Assembly (NCBI RefSeq): GCF_900109525.1
Contig: NZ_FOAN01000005.1
Span: 124,001 to 188,000 of the forward strand
Direction: 5' to 3'
DNA length: 64,000 nucleotides
Source of the DNA: Allobosea lupini
Lineage (GTDB): Bacteria > Pseudomonadota > Alphaproteobacteria > Rhizobiales > Beijerinckiaceae
Every line of letters begins with the position of its first letter. Within the stretch, counting starts at the first letter, position 1. Positions 55,272 through 64,000 of this stretch are shown here, in pieces. Made by a program: the position numbers and the translations under genes. Under the pieces are notes generated by a model. That model had not been told where the DNA came from. It saw only the letters and a list, made by a program, of their open reading frames with translations, and did no database searches.

Positions 55272-55420
55272 GCGGAAGGACCCTTGCTGTTTCCTCGAAT
55301 TCCATGCGCCGCCGGATGCGGCGGATGCAAATTATCTTTCGCCCCGACTGCCGACGCTTGCTTGCGGCGGAATATGCAGCAGCCAAACTCTTATGTTAAA
55401 TGAAATCACTGCCCACGATA

Positions 55421-55436
55421 ATAACCGTGAGGTTAT
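55421..55436. promoter_or_regulatory. PcaQ operator
   Basis: ATAACC-GTGA-GGTTAT fits the ATAACC-N4-GGTTA(A) motif described for PcaQ in Sinorhizobium, and it is a perfect palindrome in its arms. It lies seven bases before the pcaQ ATG and 150 bp before pcaF, so it can serve both autoregulation and activation of pcaFIJ. Confidence 0.85.
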
Positions 55437-55442
55437 CGAGCC

Positions 55443-56393
55443 ATGGCCGAGTCGCTCCTGTCGACAATGGATCGGCGCATCAAGTTTCGCCATCTCCGTT
55501 GCTTCATCGAGGTCGCGCGGCTGAAGAGCGTCGTCAAGGCGGCATCGGTGCTCCATGTCAGCCAGCCCGCGATCTCCAAGACCGTGCAGGAGCTCGAAGA
55601 GCTCCTGGGGGCCGCCTTGTTCGAACCCAATCGCCGGACCATGCTGCTCACCGGCGCCGGCGAAATCTTCCTGCGCTATGCCAGCGCCAGCGTCACGGCG
55701 CTGAAGCAGGGCATGCGCATGGTTGGCGGCGACGAGATGTCGCCGGAGCATGCCTTCACCGTCGGGGCCCTGCCGACGGCCTCGGCCAGGATCCTGCCGG
55801 CCGCCATCGCCCATGTGACGCGACGCTATGAACGCCTGAGACCACGGGTCGTGACCGGGGCGAACGACGTGCTCATGGCGCAGCTGCGGCTCGGCGACCT
55901 CGATCTCGTCATCGGCCGCATGGCCGCGCCGGAGACGATGACGGGCTTCACCTTCGAGCACCTCTATTCCGAGCGGATCGGGCTGGTCGTCCGGCCGGAA
56001 CATCCCCTGCTGCAAGCGGAGGCGTTCGCCCTTGCCGCGATCGCGGACTATCAGCTGCTGATGCCACCGCCGGGATCGGTGATCAGCTCGACGGTCGAAC
56101 GTTATATGATCGCCAATTCGATCCAGCCGCGCTCGGGCGTGATCGAGACCGTCTCGGACGCCTTCGCCCGCGGCTATCTCCGGCAGACCGATGCGATCTG
56201 GTTCATTTCCGAGGGCGTGGTCGCCGAGGACGTCGCCAGCGGCCAACTGGCCCTCTTGCCGGCCCATACGGAAGACACGCTGGGGCCGGTCGGCCTGACG
56301 ACGCGCGCCGACGCCGTCCTGTCCCTGTCGGCCCAGATCTTCATCACGGCGCTGAGGGAGATCGCCGCCGGCTGGCGCGCGGGAGGCACCTGA
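55443..56393 (+). CDS. pcaQ: LysR-family regulator PcaQ
   Basis: A 316-residue LTTR. The helix-turn-helix IKFRHLRCFIEVARLKSVVKAASVLHVSQPAISKTVQELEELLG and the effector domain (TVGALPTASARILPAAI; VRPEHPLL) match the PcaQ type that senses beta-carboxy-cis,cis-muconate or related pathway intermediates. The start may be ATG 55443 or ATG 55467; the shorter form begins MDRRIKFRH, like other PcaQ proteins. It is divergent from pcaFIJ, with its operator in between. The pcaDCHGB genes usually controlled by PcaQ are not in this window. Confidence 0.9.
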   Translation: MAESLLSTMDRRIKFRHLRCFIEVARLKSVVKAASVLHVSQPAISKTVQELEELLGAALFEPNRRTMLLTGAGEIFLRYASASVTALKQGMRMVGGDEMSPEHAFTVGALPTASARILPAAIAHVTRRYERLRPRVVTGANDVLMAQLRLGDLDLVIGRMAAPETMTGFTFEHLYSERIGLVVRPEHPLLQAEAFALAAIADYQLLMPPPGSVISSTVERYMIANSIQPRSGVIETVSDAFARGYLRQTDAIWFISEGVVAEDVASGQLALLPAHTEDTLGPVGLTTRADAVLSLSAQIFITALREIAAGWRAGGT

Positions 56394-56513
56394 AAAGCCA
56401 GGACCGCAACGATCTCGAGGGCAACTTCCAGCCGAAAAAGCTTGTCGTACCGCGCGACCGGAGGCCGACCCGGGACCCAGTCCGGAACCTCAATCGGAAA
56501 GGCTCAGGGATCG

Positions 56514-56545
56514 ATCCCGGATCTACGCTTCGCTTCATCGGGGAT
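56514..56545. repeat. REP-like hairpin
   Basis: ATCCCGGAT (56514-56522) and ATCGGGGAT (56537-56545) pair with one mismatch around CTACGCTTCGCTTC. This is a degenerate form of a common alphaproteobacterial repeat. It lies between the convergent pcaQ and gapR genes, which otherwise have nothing recognisable in the gap. Confidence 0.5.
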
Positions 56546-56573
56546 GGCGGCGTGCCAGGCCCTGACGATAGCC

Positions 56574-56816
56574 TCAGGCGCTCTCGCCGACCGCCTGCAG
56601 ATAAAGGTCGAGGATCGCCTCTTCCTCCTTGCGCTCGTCGAGGTCGCGCTTGCGCAGCGCGATCACCTTGCGCAGGACCTTGACGTCGTAGCCGTTGCCC
56701 TTGGCCTCGGCATAGACCTCCTTGATGTCGTCGGCGATCGTCTTCTTCTCTTCCTCGAGCCGCTCGATGCGCTGCACGATGCTCTTGAGCTGATCGCCTG
56801 CAACCGGATCGTCCAT
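56574..56816 (-). CDS. gapR: GapR (DUF2312) nucleoid-associated protein
   Basis: An 80-residue, highly charged coiled-coil protein: [67 protein letters not shown] (given here only as its recognised parts [35 protein letters not shown] and [12 protein letters not shown]). GapR clamps overtwisted AT-rich DNA ahead of replication and transcription in Caulobacter. The ATG at 56816 gives the normal length; the in-frame upstream extension is not family-like. Confidence 0.93.
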   Translation of the reverse strand: MDDPVAGDQLKSIVQRIERLEEEKKTIADDIKEVYAEAKGNGYDVKVLRKVIALRKRDLDERKEEEAILDLYLQAVGESA

Positions 56817-56895
56817 TCTCAAAACCCTTCTTCGGAAATTGGCCGCAGGGGTTCGCAAGGATGGGCGGCAAGGTCAAGCAAGAAGGACGCCGTGT

Positions 56896-57684
56896 TCACA
56901 TCTCTCGTGCCGCAGCCAGCGCTCCCGGCAGAAGCCGCGCCAGCCTCAAGCCCCCCGCGCGAGCCGCATGCGGCTCGCCGATCAGGTCCTGCCTGATCTC
57001 GATCAGCGCGTCGAGGAGGCCCCGGCGCGTGGCATGGCGGTCGATCGTGTCGCCTGGCAGGCCGCCATTATAGGGCTCGTTGTCGCCGACGATCAGGTCG
57101 CCCTCCGCCTGCAGCGCCGCGATCAGCGCCTGCGCGAGGCGCCCCTCCCTGTCCCAGAGCACGCCTGCATGCCAGGGCCGCGGCACGCCCTTCCAGAACG
57201 GCGTGAAGGAATGCAGCGAGACGACCGCCGGCGGGTGGCCGGCGGCAAGCGCCGTCTCGATCGCGCCATCGATGGCCGCGTCATAGGGTGCGTAGTAGCG
57301 CGCGATCCGCTCGGCGATCCCTGCCTCGTCGATGCGAGCATTGCCGGGGACGATCGCGCCGTCGGAAATCCGCATCACCAGCGTCGGATCATCGCGGCCG
57401 CGATTGGGGTCGATCAGCAGGCGCGAGAAATTGCTGAGCACGGCGGGCGCGCCGAGCGCCTGCGCCATCGCCCGCGTCATCTCGGCCGCACCGATATCGT
57501 AGGCGATATGGCGTTCGAGCTGCTGCGGCGGCAGGCCGAGCAGGTTCAGCTCAGGGGGGATCGCGTTGGTCGCATGGTCGCAGAGCAACAGGATGCCGGT
57601 CTCCGGATCGCCGGGAATGACCTCGACCTCGCCGGGTTGCCGCACCGGAGCACCGCCCTGCAAGCCCTCGTCCGCACGCATCAT
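56896..57684 (-). CDS. N-formylglutamate amidohydrolase family protein
   Basis: A 262-residue metal-dependent hydrolase of the FGase family, with CDHATNAIPPEL, NFSRLLIDPNRG, SLHSFTPFW and the C-terminal GDNEPYNGGLPGDTIDRH. It releases formate from N-formylglutamate in histidine breakdown, or acts on a related N-acyl amino acid. No hut genes adjoin it, so the precise substrate is uncertain. The start could be either of two adjacent ATGs. Confidence 0.88.
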   Translation of the reverse strand: MMRADEGLQGGAPVRQPGEVEVIPGDPETGILLLCDHATNAIPPELNLLGLPPQQLERHIAYDIGAAEMTRAMAQALGAPAVLSNFSRLLIDPNRGRDDPTLVMRISDGAIVPGNARIDEAGIAERIARYYAPYDAAIDGAIETALAAGHPPAVVSLHSFTPFWKGVPRPWHAGVLWDREGRLAQALIAALQAEGDLIVGDNEPYNGGLPGDTIDRHATRRGLLDALIEIRQDLIGEPHAARAGGLRLARLLPGALAAAREM

Positions 57685-57792
57685 GACCTCGGACTACATC
57701 ATCAAATCGCGGGTGACGCCCACGCCGACGCGGCATAGAAGGGGCTGAGACGAAAGTCGATTGCCAACGGCAGATTCGCAAGAGGAAGCGGC

Positions 57793-59112
57793 TTGGAGCA
57801 GCGGCAGGACGCAATCGCGGAGCGGCATCGGATCGCCCGCCGGATCTTCGACGCGGCCGTGGACAGAGCCCATCCGCGCAGCTGGCTCGCCGCGCATCTG
57901 CCACCCCCGCCGCCGCAAGGCCGCCTGATCCTGCTCGCCGCCGGCAAGGCCGCCGGCAGCATGACGCAGCTGGCGGAGGCGCATTATCTCGACACGCTGA
58001 AGCTCTCGCCCGAGCGCTTCCTCGGCCATGCCGTGGCGCGCCATGGCTACGAGGCTCAGACCCGCCACATCCCGATGCTGGCCGCCGGCCACCCCGTTCC
58101 CGACGAGGGCAGCATCGCCAGCGCGACGCGGGCGCTCGAACTCGCTGCGTCCGCCACCGCCGATGATCTCGTCCTGGTGCTGCTCTCCGGCGGCGGCTCG
58201 GCCAACTGGGTCGCGCCCGCCGGCGCGCTCGCGCTCGCCGAGAAGCAGGCGGTCAACAAGGCACTGCTGCGCTCGGGCGCACCGATCGGCGAGATGAACA
58301 TCGTCCGCAAGCGTCTCTCGCGCATCAAGGGTGGCCGGCTCGCGCTCGCCGCCGCACCAGGCAGGCTGCTGACCCTCGCCGTCTCCGACGTGCCGCATGA
58401 CGATCCTGCCGCGATCGCCTCGGGCCCGACCGTGCCCGATCCGAGCACGATGGCCGACGCCCGCGCCATCGTCGCCCGCTACGGGCTGTCGCTGCCGCCG
58501 GCGGCGCTGGCGCTGCTCGCCGACGATGCCAGCGAGACGCCCAAGCCCGGCGATCCCGCCTTTACCGGCAGCGAATACCGCATCGTCGCCCGCCCGGCCG
58601 ACGCCATCGCTGCAGCCGTCAAGGCCGCCGCCCAGGCCGGCTACGAGCCGATCGATCTCGGCCCCGATCTCGAAGGCGAGGCGCGCGACGTCGCTGCCGC
58701 CCAGGCCGCCCGGGCGAAGGAACTCAAGGCCGCCGGCCGCCGCGCCGCGCTGATCTCGGGCGGTGAGCTCACCGTCACCATCGCCGGCAATGGCCGTGGC
58801 GGGCCGAACCAGGAATTCGCGCTCGCCCTGGCGCTCGCGCTCGCCGGCGAGCCCGGCATCGTCGCGCTCTCCGGCGACACCGACGGCACCGATGGCGGCG
58901 GCGGCGAAGCGACCGACCCGGCCGGAGCGGTCATCGACGAGACGACGCTGGCGCGCGCCCGCAGCCTCGGCCTCTTTCCCGCCCAATCGCTGGCCCAGAA
59001 CGACTCGACCGGTTTCTTCTCGGCTCTCGGCGACCTGTTGCAGACCGGCCCGACCCTGACCAACGTCAACGATTGCCGCGTGATACTGATCGATCCAAGA
59101 AGCGATTCATGA
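57793..59112 (+). CDS. ttuD: Glycerate 2-kinase (MOFRL/DUF4147 family, formerly 'hydroxypyruvate reductase' TtuD)
   Basis: A 439-residue kinase with the DUF4147 N-terminal domain (LLAAGKAAGSMTQLAEAHY; LVLLSGGGSANW; IGEMNIVRKRLSRIKGGRLA) and the C-terminal MOFRL motif (ISGGELTVTIAGNGRGGPNQEFAL; SGDTDGTDG). It makes 2-phosphoglycerate from glycerate, feeding the lower glycolytic path to the pyk gene that follows, as in ttuD-ttuE of tartrate users. The start is TTG at 57793 after AGAGGAAG. Its end overlaps the DUF1036 start (ATGA). Confidence 0.9.
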   Translation: MEQRQDAIAERHRIARRIFDAAVDRAHPRSWLAAHLPPPPPQGRLILLAAGKAAGSMTQLAEAHYLDTLKLSPERFLGHAVARHGYEAQTRHIPMLAAGHPVPDEGSIASATRALELAASATADDLVLVLLSGGGSANWVAPAGALALAEKQAVNKALLRSGAPIGEMNIVRKRLSRIKGGRLALAAAPGRLLTLAVSDVPHDDPAAIASGPTVPDPSTMADARAIVARYGLSLPPAALALLADDASETPKPGDPAFTGSEYRIVARPADAIAAAVKAAAQAGYEPIDLGPDLEGEARDVAAAQAARAKELKAAGRRAALISGGELTVTIAGNGRGGPNQEFALALALALAGEPGIVALSGDTDGTDGGGGEATDPAGAVIDETTLARARSLGLFPAQSLAQNDSTGFFSALGDLLQTGPTLTNVNDCRVILIDPRSDS

Positions 59113-59546
59113 GCAAAGGCGCACGTCTCCATTCGATTTTGCTGGCCGGAGGGCTGCTCCTGGCCGGCGCCAGCCCGGCGCTGGCCGATCTGCGCATGTG
59201 CAACACGACGGGCAGCCGCGTCGGCATCGCCCTCGGCTATCGCGATGCCCAAGGCTGGATCACCGAAGGCTGGTGGAATCTGGCGCCGCGCGCCTGCGAG
59301 ACCCTGCTGCGCGGCACGCTGGCGGCGCGTTTCTACTATGTCCACGCCGTCGACTACGACAAGGGCGGCGAATGGACCGGCAAATCCGTCATGTGCACGC
59401 GCAACAAGGAATTCACCATCCGCGGCATCGAGGACTGCCTGGCGCGCGGCTATGAGCGCTCCGGCTTCTTCGAGGTCGACACCGGCGAGCAGAAGGGCTG
59501 GACGATCCAGCTCACCGACACGGCAGGCGCGGCGCCGCGCCCGTGA
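59109..59546 (+). CDS. DUF1036 secreted protein
   Basis: A 145-residue protein with a signal peptide ending ASPALA. The mature domain is a DUF1036 unit (MCNTTGSRVGIALGYRDAQGWITEGWW; FYYVHAVDYDKGG; FTIRGIEDCLARGY) with four cysteines that may pair in the periplasm. The function is unknown. The gene next to pyk is a stable feature of Hyphomicrobiales. It is translationally coupled to the glycerate kinase gene. Confidence 0.9.
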   Translation: MSKGARLHSILLAGGLLLAGASPALADLRMCNTTGSRVGIALGYRDAQGWITEGWWNLAPRACETLLRGTLAARFYYVHAVDYDKGGEWTGKSVMCTRNKEFTIRGIEDCLARGYERSGFFEVDTGEQKGWTIQLTDTAGAAPRP

Positions 59547-59636
59547 TGCGGCGCAGCAAATCGCTTGCCCTAATCGGTTGAATCGGCGAGGGCTGCCGAA
59601 AGCGGCCCAGAAGGCTTTTGAAGGGGGAATGACGCG

Positions 59637-61076
59637 ATGAGGCGGGAACGGCGGATCAAGATCATCGCCACGCTGGGGCCGGCCTCGTCCACCTCGGAGA
59701 TGTGCGCTGCCCTGTTCAAGGCCGGCGTCGACGTCTTCCGCATCAATATGAGCCACACTCAGCGCGAGGACCTGCCGGCAAGGATCGCGATGCTGCGAGG
59801 GCTGGAGAAAGAGTTCCGCCGCCCGGTCGGCATCCTCGCCGACCTGCAGGGGCCAAAGCTGCGCGTCGGCCAGTTCGGCGGCGATGGCGGCGTCATGCTG
59901 GAGAAGGATGCCCGCTTCATCCTCGACGCCGACACGGCGCCCGGCACAGCCAAGCGCGTGCACCTGCCGCATCCCGAGATCCTCTCGGCGCTGGAGCCCG
60001 GCCATCACCTCATCCTCGACGACGGCAAGATCCGCCTCGTCGTCGAGAAGGCTTCGCCCAAGCAGGCCGTGACCAAGGTCGTCGTCGGCGGCCGCCTCTC
60101 CTCGCGCAAGGGCGTCAGCCTGCCCGACACCACGATCCCGGTCTCTGCCATGACCGACAAGGATCGCTCGGACGCCGAGGCCGCGGCCGAGGCCGGTGTC
60201 GACTGGATCGCGCTCTCCTTCGTGCAGCGGCCGGAGGACATGGCGGACCTGCGCAAGATCGTCCGGGGCCGGGCGCTGGCGCTTGCCAAGATCGAGAAGC
60301 CGCAGGCCGTGCTCCGGCTTCAGGAGATCATCGAGGCCTCCGACGCGATCATGGTTGCGCGCGGCGATCTCGGCGTCGAGATGCCGATTGAGAAGGTGCC
60401 GGGCACCCAGAAGCGCATCACCCGCATGGCGCGCCGCATGGGCAAGCCGGTCGTGGTCGCGACCCAGATGCTGGAGAGCATGATCACCGCGCCGGTCCCG
60501 ACCCGCGCCGAGGTTTCCGACGTCGCGACAGCGGTGTTCGAGGGCGCCGACGCCGTCATGCTCTCGGCCGAGAGCGCCGCCGGCCAGTACCCGATCGAGG
60601 CGGTCGCGATGATGAACCGCATCGCCGAGGAGGTGGAGAGCGAGTCGATCTACCGCTCGATCCTCGAATCGCAGAAGGCCGAGCCGGAGGCGACCGGCGC
60701 CGACGCCATCGCCAAGGCCGCGCACGAGATCGCCGACGCGCTGCATCTCAAGGCGATCGCCGCCTGGACCTCCTCGGGCTCGACCGCCCTCCGGATTGCC
60801 CGGGAGCGGCCGAACTCGACTGTCGTCGCGCTGACGCCGAACGCCGCCACGGCGCGCCGCCTGACGCTTGTCTGGGGCGTCCACTCCGTGGTGACCAAGG
60901 ACGCCAGCGACATCGACGACATGGCCTTCCGCGCCTGCAAGTTCGCGGTACGCGAGCGTTTTGCCGCCGAGGGCGACCGGCTCATCGTCGTCGCCGGCGT
61001 TCCGTTCGGCACGCCGGGCGCGACCAACATGGTTCGCATCGCCTTCGTCGCGAAGGAGCATGTCGAGCAGGCGTGA
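59637..61076 (+). CDS. pyk: Pyruvate kinase
   Basis: A 479-residue glycolytic enzyme: phosphoenolpyruvate plus ADP to pyruvate plus ATP. It has the N-terminal IIATLGPASS, FRINMSHT, the catalytic lysine region LAKIEKPQAV, MVARGDLGVEMP and MLSAESAAGQYP. It is normal in length. It lies 90 bp after the DUF1036 gene, probably in the same transcript. Confidence 0.97.
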   Translation: MRRERRIKIIATLGPASSTSEMCAALFKAGVDVFRINMSHTQREDLPARIAMLRGLEKEFRRPVGILADLQGPKLRVGQFGGDGGVMLEKDARFILDADTAPGTAKRVHLPHPEILSALEPGHHLILDDGKIRLVVEKASPKQAVTKVVVGGRLSSRKGVSLPDTTIPVSAMTDKDRSDAEAAAEAGVDWIALSFVQRPEDMADLRKIVRGRALALAKIEKPQAVLRLQEIIEASDAIMVARGDLGVEMPIEKVPGTQKRITRMARRMGKPVVVATQMLESMITAPVPTRAEVSDVATAVFEGADAVMLSAESAAGQYPIEAVAMMNRIAEEVESESIYRSILESQKAEPEATGADAIAKAAHEIADALHLKAIAAWTSSGSTALRIARERPNSTVVALTPNAATARRLTLVWGVHSVVTKDASDIDDMAFRACKFAVRERFAAEGDRLIVVAGVPFGTPGATNMVRIAFVAKEHVEQA

Positions 61077-61150
61077 TCTGCTCGGCATTCCCCTGCGCCC
61101 GCCCCTGCTCTACTGCTTGAGCGGTCAGCCTCTGCGAGCCAGCGACGCCC

Positions 61151-62455
61151 ATGGCCCTCACCGACATCGCCACCCGGACCTATAATCACAGCTGGCGGCT
61201 CGACCCGATCATCCGCAGCCTGCTCGACACCGACTTCTACAAGCTGCTGATGCTGCAGATGATCAGGAGCTTCCACCCGGAGGTGCAGGTCACCTTCGGC
61301 CTGATCAACCGATCCAAACAGATCCGTCTCGCCGACGTGATCGAGGAAGCCGAGCTGCGCGCTCAGCTCGACCACGCCCGTGAATTGCGCTTCACCAAGA
61401 AGGAGCTGATCTGGCTCGCCGGCAACAGCTTCTACGGCAAGACCCAGATGTTCACGCCGGACTTCATCGCCTGGCTCGCCGAGTTCCGCCTGCCGGACTA
61501 CGAGCTGCGCAAGGTCGACGGCCAGTACGAGCTGACCTTCGCCGGCCCCTGGACCCATTCGATGATGTGGGAGATCCCGGCGCTCGCCATCGTCAACGAA
61601 CTGCGCTCGCGCCAGGCGCTCAAGACCTGGGATCGCTTTGCGCTCGACGTGCTCTATGCCCGCGCCAAGTCGAAGCTCTGGGACAAGGTCGAGCGGCTGA
61701 AGAAGCTGCCGGACCTGCGCATCTCCGATTTCGGCACGCGCCGCCGCCACGGCCATCTCTGGCAGCGCTGGTGCGTCGAGGCGCTGAAGGAGGGCTTGGG
61801 CCCGACCTTCACCGGCACCTCCAATGTCCTGCTCGCCATGGAGAACGATCTCGAGGCGATCGGCACCAACGCCCATGAATTACCGATGGTGCTGGCCGCG
61901 CTCGCCGACAGCGACGAGGAGCTGAAACGCGCGCCCTATCGCGTCCTCGACGAATGGCGCCAGGTCTATGGCGGCAACCTCCTGATCGTGCTGCCCGACG
62001 CCTTCGGCACAACCGCCTTCCTCGATGATGCCCCGTCCTGGCTCGCCGACTGGACGGGCTTTCGTCCCGACAGCGCCCCGCCGATCGAGGCCGGCGAGCA
62101 GATCATCGCCTGGTGGAAGTCGCAGGGGCGCGATCCCAGGAGCAAGCTGCTGATCTTCTCCGACGGCATGGACATCGACTCGATCGAGGAGGCCTACCGG
62201 CATTTCCACGGCCGGGTCCGCACCGGCTTCGGCTGGGGCACCAACCTGACCAACGACTTCGTCGGCTGCTCGCCGGTCGGCACGCCCGATCTCGACCCGA
62301 TCTCGCTGGTCTGCAAGGTCGTCAGCGCCAATGGCCGCCCGGCGGTGAAGCTCTCCGACAACCCGAACAAGGCGACCGGCGACCCGGCCGAGATCGCGCG
62401 GTATCTGCGGGTGTTCGGTGGGGCGGATCGGAAGGCGAAGGCTGTGAGGGTTTAG
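61151..62455 (+). CDS. pncB: Nicotinate phosphoribosyltransferase
   Basis: A 434-residue NAD-salvage enzyme that joins nicotinate and PRPP. It has the N-terminal [46 protein letters not shown] and the C-terminal [13 protein letters not shown] with [14 protein letters not shown]. Its length and motifs fit the rhizobial PncB type. It lies 74 bp after pyk. Confidence 0.96.
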   Translation: MALTDIATRTYNHSWRLDPIIRSLLDTDFYKLLMLQMIRSFHPEVQVTFGLINRSKQIRLADVIEEAELRAQLDHARELRFTKKELIWLAGNSFYGKTQMFTPDFIAWLAEFRLPDYELRKVDGQYELTFAGPWTHSMMWEIPALAIVNELRSRQALKTWDRFALDVLYARAKSKLWDKVERLKKLPDLRISDFGTRRRHGHLWQRWCVEALKEGLGPTFTGTSNVLLAMENDLEAIGTNAHELPMVLAALADSDEELKRAPYRVLDEWRQVYGGNLLIVLPDAFGTTAFLDDAPSWLADWTGFRPDSAPPIEAGEQIIAWWKSQGRDPRSKLLIFSDGMDIDSIEEAYRHFHGRVRTGFGWGTNLTNDFVGCSPVGTPDLDPISLVCKVVSANGRPAVKLSDNPNKATGDPAEIARYLRVFGGADRKAKAVRV

Positions 62456-62535
62456 CCGCTGGCTCTCATCGGCGGCTGGCTCGCGTCGGCGATCGTGGTC
62501 CGTCAGGGCCTCGTGGTCGGCCCTAGAAGTCGGCG

Positions 62536-64000
62536 TCAGCGATCGGCGTCGCGTGGAAGCTGCACAGGCAACAGGAAGCCGAACGGCGTCTTGGCGCGAA
62601 AGCGATCGTCCTTCGTTGCCCGATTCATCTCTCCGTCGGAGGATGCCAGGCGCAGCTTTGCTGCGAAACTTTCGCTGTCCTCGGGAGCACTGAACAAATA
62701 GCCTTGGCCGATCGGACATCCCATGCCGGCCAGCAGCGCCCGCTGGGCCTCGGTTTCCACCCCCTCCGCCACGACGGCGGTACCGAGGGCGCGACCGAGA
62801 TCGATGATGGCCCGGACGATGACCATCTGCGAATGACTGGCAGCTAGTTCGGCGACGAAGCTTCGGTCGATCTTGATCTCCGTGACCGGAAATACCTCGA
62901 GCAGACGCAGGTTCGAATAACCGGTCCCGAAGTCATCGACGGAGAGGCCGACGCCAAGGTCCCGCAGCTGGTGTATCGCCGCCAGCACGCCGGGCGAGTC
63001 GTTGAGAAACATGCTTTCGGTGATCTCGAGCGTCAGCCAGGCCGGTTCGACACCGGCCTTTCGGATCACCCGGTCCACGATCTCCGCCATGTCGCGGTGC
63101 AGAAATTCCGTGGCGGACACGTTGACCGAGAAGCGCAGCGGCCGTTCCCTGTATTTGTTGATCTTGCTTGCAAAGGCGGCGACGGCAGCAAGACCGCGCT
63201 CGCCGAGATCGAGGAGGAGGCCGATCCGCTCTGCCGCCTCGATGAATCGCCCCGGCGGCAGGACGCCGAACAGGGGGTGGTTCCATCGCATCAGCGCCTC
63301 AGCGCCGACCCACTCGCCCGTCACCAAGTCGATCTGGGGCTGGAAATGATGGAAGAACTGGTCGTTTGCGAGAGCAGCCCTTAACTCGCGGGTCAGCTGG
63401 ACCCGGTTGCGCGCTTCATCCTCATCTTCGCTCTGAAACTGGCGGGGGCCGCTCAGCGGAGCCGATTTCGCTGCACGCAGCGCCGCCCCGGCATTTCGGA
63501 TGAGGGAGATCGCGTTGCCATTGGGCTGACCGAGCGCATAGCCAACGGCAAAGCGCAGCGAAACATTTGCTCCGGGAACGACGAAGTCCGGGGCGAGCGC
63601 GGCGCACACCTCGGCGACGATCGGCGGCCCGCTGGCTTCATGCGCCGGTTCGAAGGCCAGGGCGAACTCATTTGCTCCGATGCGGGCGACGAGAGCAGCG
63701 CCGGTCTCGCGCAGTCGGCGACCCGTTTCCATCAGCAGCGCGTCCCCGACATCGAAGCCGTACCCGGCGTTGATGTCGTGGAAGCCGATCACGTCGAGCT
63801 TTACGATCATGACCGGGCCGGCGCGTGTCGCGAAACGCCTTTCCGCAGCGACGATGAAAGCCTGTCGGTTGAGACATCCTGTTGCAACGTCGAGATTAGC
63901 GGCGCGATCGAGGGCGATCTCTGTCTGGCGCGTCGCCGACACGTCGCGAAGAATGGCAAGATAGAGCAGTTCGTCGCCGATCGTGAATGGTCGGAGGCTG
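62536..64000 (-). CDS. PAS-GGDEF-EAL protein, 5' end cut by window edge
   Basis: The frame is open to the right edge, so the N-terminus lies outside. The visible part begins with the end of a PAS-like domain (PFTIGDELLYLAILRD), then a GGDEF domain whose motif is degenerate (GANEF at RIGANEFALAF), then a complete EAL domain (EALMRWNHP; NVSATEFL; LEITESMF; DDFGTGYSNL; KIDRSFV; EGVETEAQ). The degenerate GGDEF suggests no cyclase activity. The EAL residues look intact, so I infer a cyclic di-GMP phosphodiesterase, possibly GTP-regulated through the GGDEF domain. Confidence 0.9.
   Translation of the reverse strand, partial: SLRPFTIGDELLYLAILRDVSATRQTEIALDRAANLDVATGCLNRQAFIVAAERRFATRAGPVMIVKLDVIGFHDINAGYGFDVGDALLMETGRRLRETGAALVARIGANEFALAFEPAHEASGPPIVAEVCAALAPDFVVPGANVSLRFAVGYALGQPNGNAISLIRNAGAALRAAKSAPLSGPRQFQSEDEDEARNRVQLTRELRAALANDQFFHHFQPQIDLVTGEWVGAEALMRWNHPLFGVLPPGRFIEAAERIGLLLDLGERGLAAVAAFASKINKYRERPLRFSVNVSATEFLHRDMAEIVDRVIRKAGVEPAWLTLEITESMFLNDSPGVLAAIHQLRDLGVGLSVDDFGTGYSNLRLLEVFPVTEIKIDRSFVAELAASHSQMVIVRAIIDLGRALGTAVVAEGVETEAQRALLAGMGCPIGQGYLFSAPEDSESFAAKLRLASSDGEMNRATKDDRFRAKTPFGFLLPVQLPRDADR

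Noticed and set aside
58641..61088. An 815-codon minus-strand frame opposite glycerate kinase, DUF1036 and pyk
   Set aside because: It spans three well-defined genes on the other strand and shows no recognisable protein features.

Overview
The window is 64 kb of GC-rich chromosomal DNA with dense, short-gapped genes. Gene content and order point to an alphaproteobacterium of the Hyphomicrobiales (Rhizobiales): tsaD-gpsA, hemD-mitofilin-hemY, rpoH, DUF2125, ftsEX beside an MJ0042 zinc-ribbon gene, argH-lptM-lysA with divergent tlpA, TIGR02302/DUF4175, purL-bolA-grxD, GapR and DUF1036-pyk. The overall look is Bosea-like, but the genus is a guess. I see no rRNA, tRNA, CRISPR array, insertion sequence or prophage block, so this is mostly core genome with a few accessory genes.

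Layout. 1-11 kb: a truncated GGDEF protein, acs, an EVE-domain/unknown/gpsA/tsaD operon on the minus strand, then hemD (fused in frame to a mitofilin-like membrane protein), hemY and an RluA-family pseudouridine synthase on the plus strand. 11-21 kb: rpoH, DUF2125, a ChaC-like cyclotransferase, a small unknown gene behind an apparent LexA-controlled promoter, plsC, a YdcF-like protein, ftsEX, a zinc-ribbon membrane protein, hpt, a CpdR-like receiver, vapBC and TspO. 21-31 kb: a Cys/Met-metabolism PLP enzyme, a GH19 domain protein, a Tat-exported class V aminotransferase homologue, the DUF4175 giant, lysA, lptM, argH and tlpA. 31-41 kb: two unknown genes, a lone carbamoyltransferase, grxD-bolA-purL, a thioesterase/methyltransferase pair and an M3 oligopeptidase.

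41-49 kb is an envelope block: a sigma-54 activator with an exact CtrA-type site (TTAA-N7-TTAAC) upstream, an L,D-transpeptidase and a DUF882 (M15-like) protein, followed by a GST and a LysR/nitroreductase divergent pair. 49-56 kb holds pntAB and the 3-oxoadipate pathway genes pcaF-pcaI-pcaJ, divergent from pcaQ, with a near-perfect PcaQ operator between them. 56-64 kb holds gapR, an N-formylglutamate amidohydrolase, glycerate 2-kinase, DUF1036, pyk, pncB and a PAS/GGDEF/EAL protein cut by the right edge.

The most interesting signals are regulatory or architectural: the HemD-mitofilin fusion and the missing hemC beside it; an SOS-type promoter on an unknown 161-residue protein; the CtrA box before the envelope block; the PcaQ operator; a 109-bp intergenic repeat present twice; and strong palindromic operators at vapBC and at the LysR/nitroreductase pair. 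I found no convincing wholly new multi-gene system. The SOS-controlled orphan is the best candidate for undescribed biology. All functional calls are by recognition of motifs and gene order; no database search was run.
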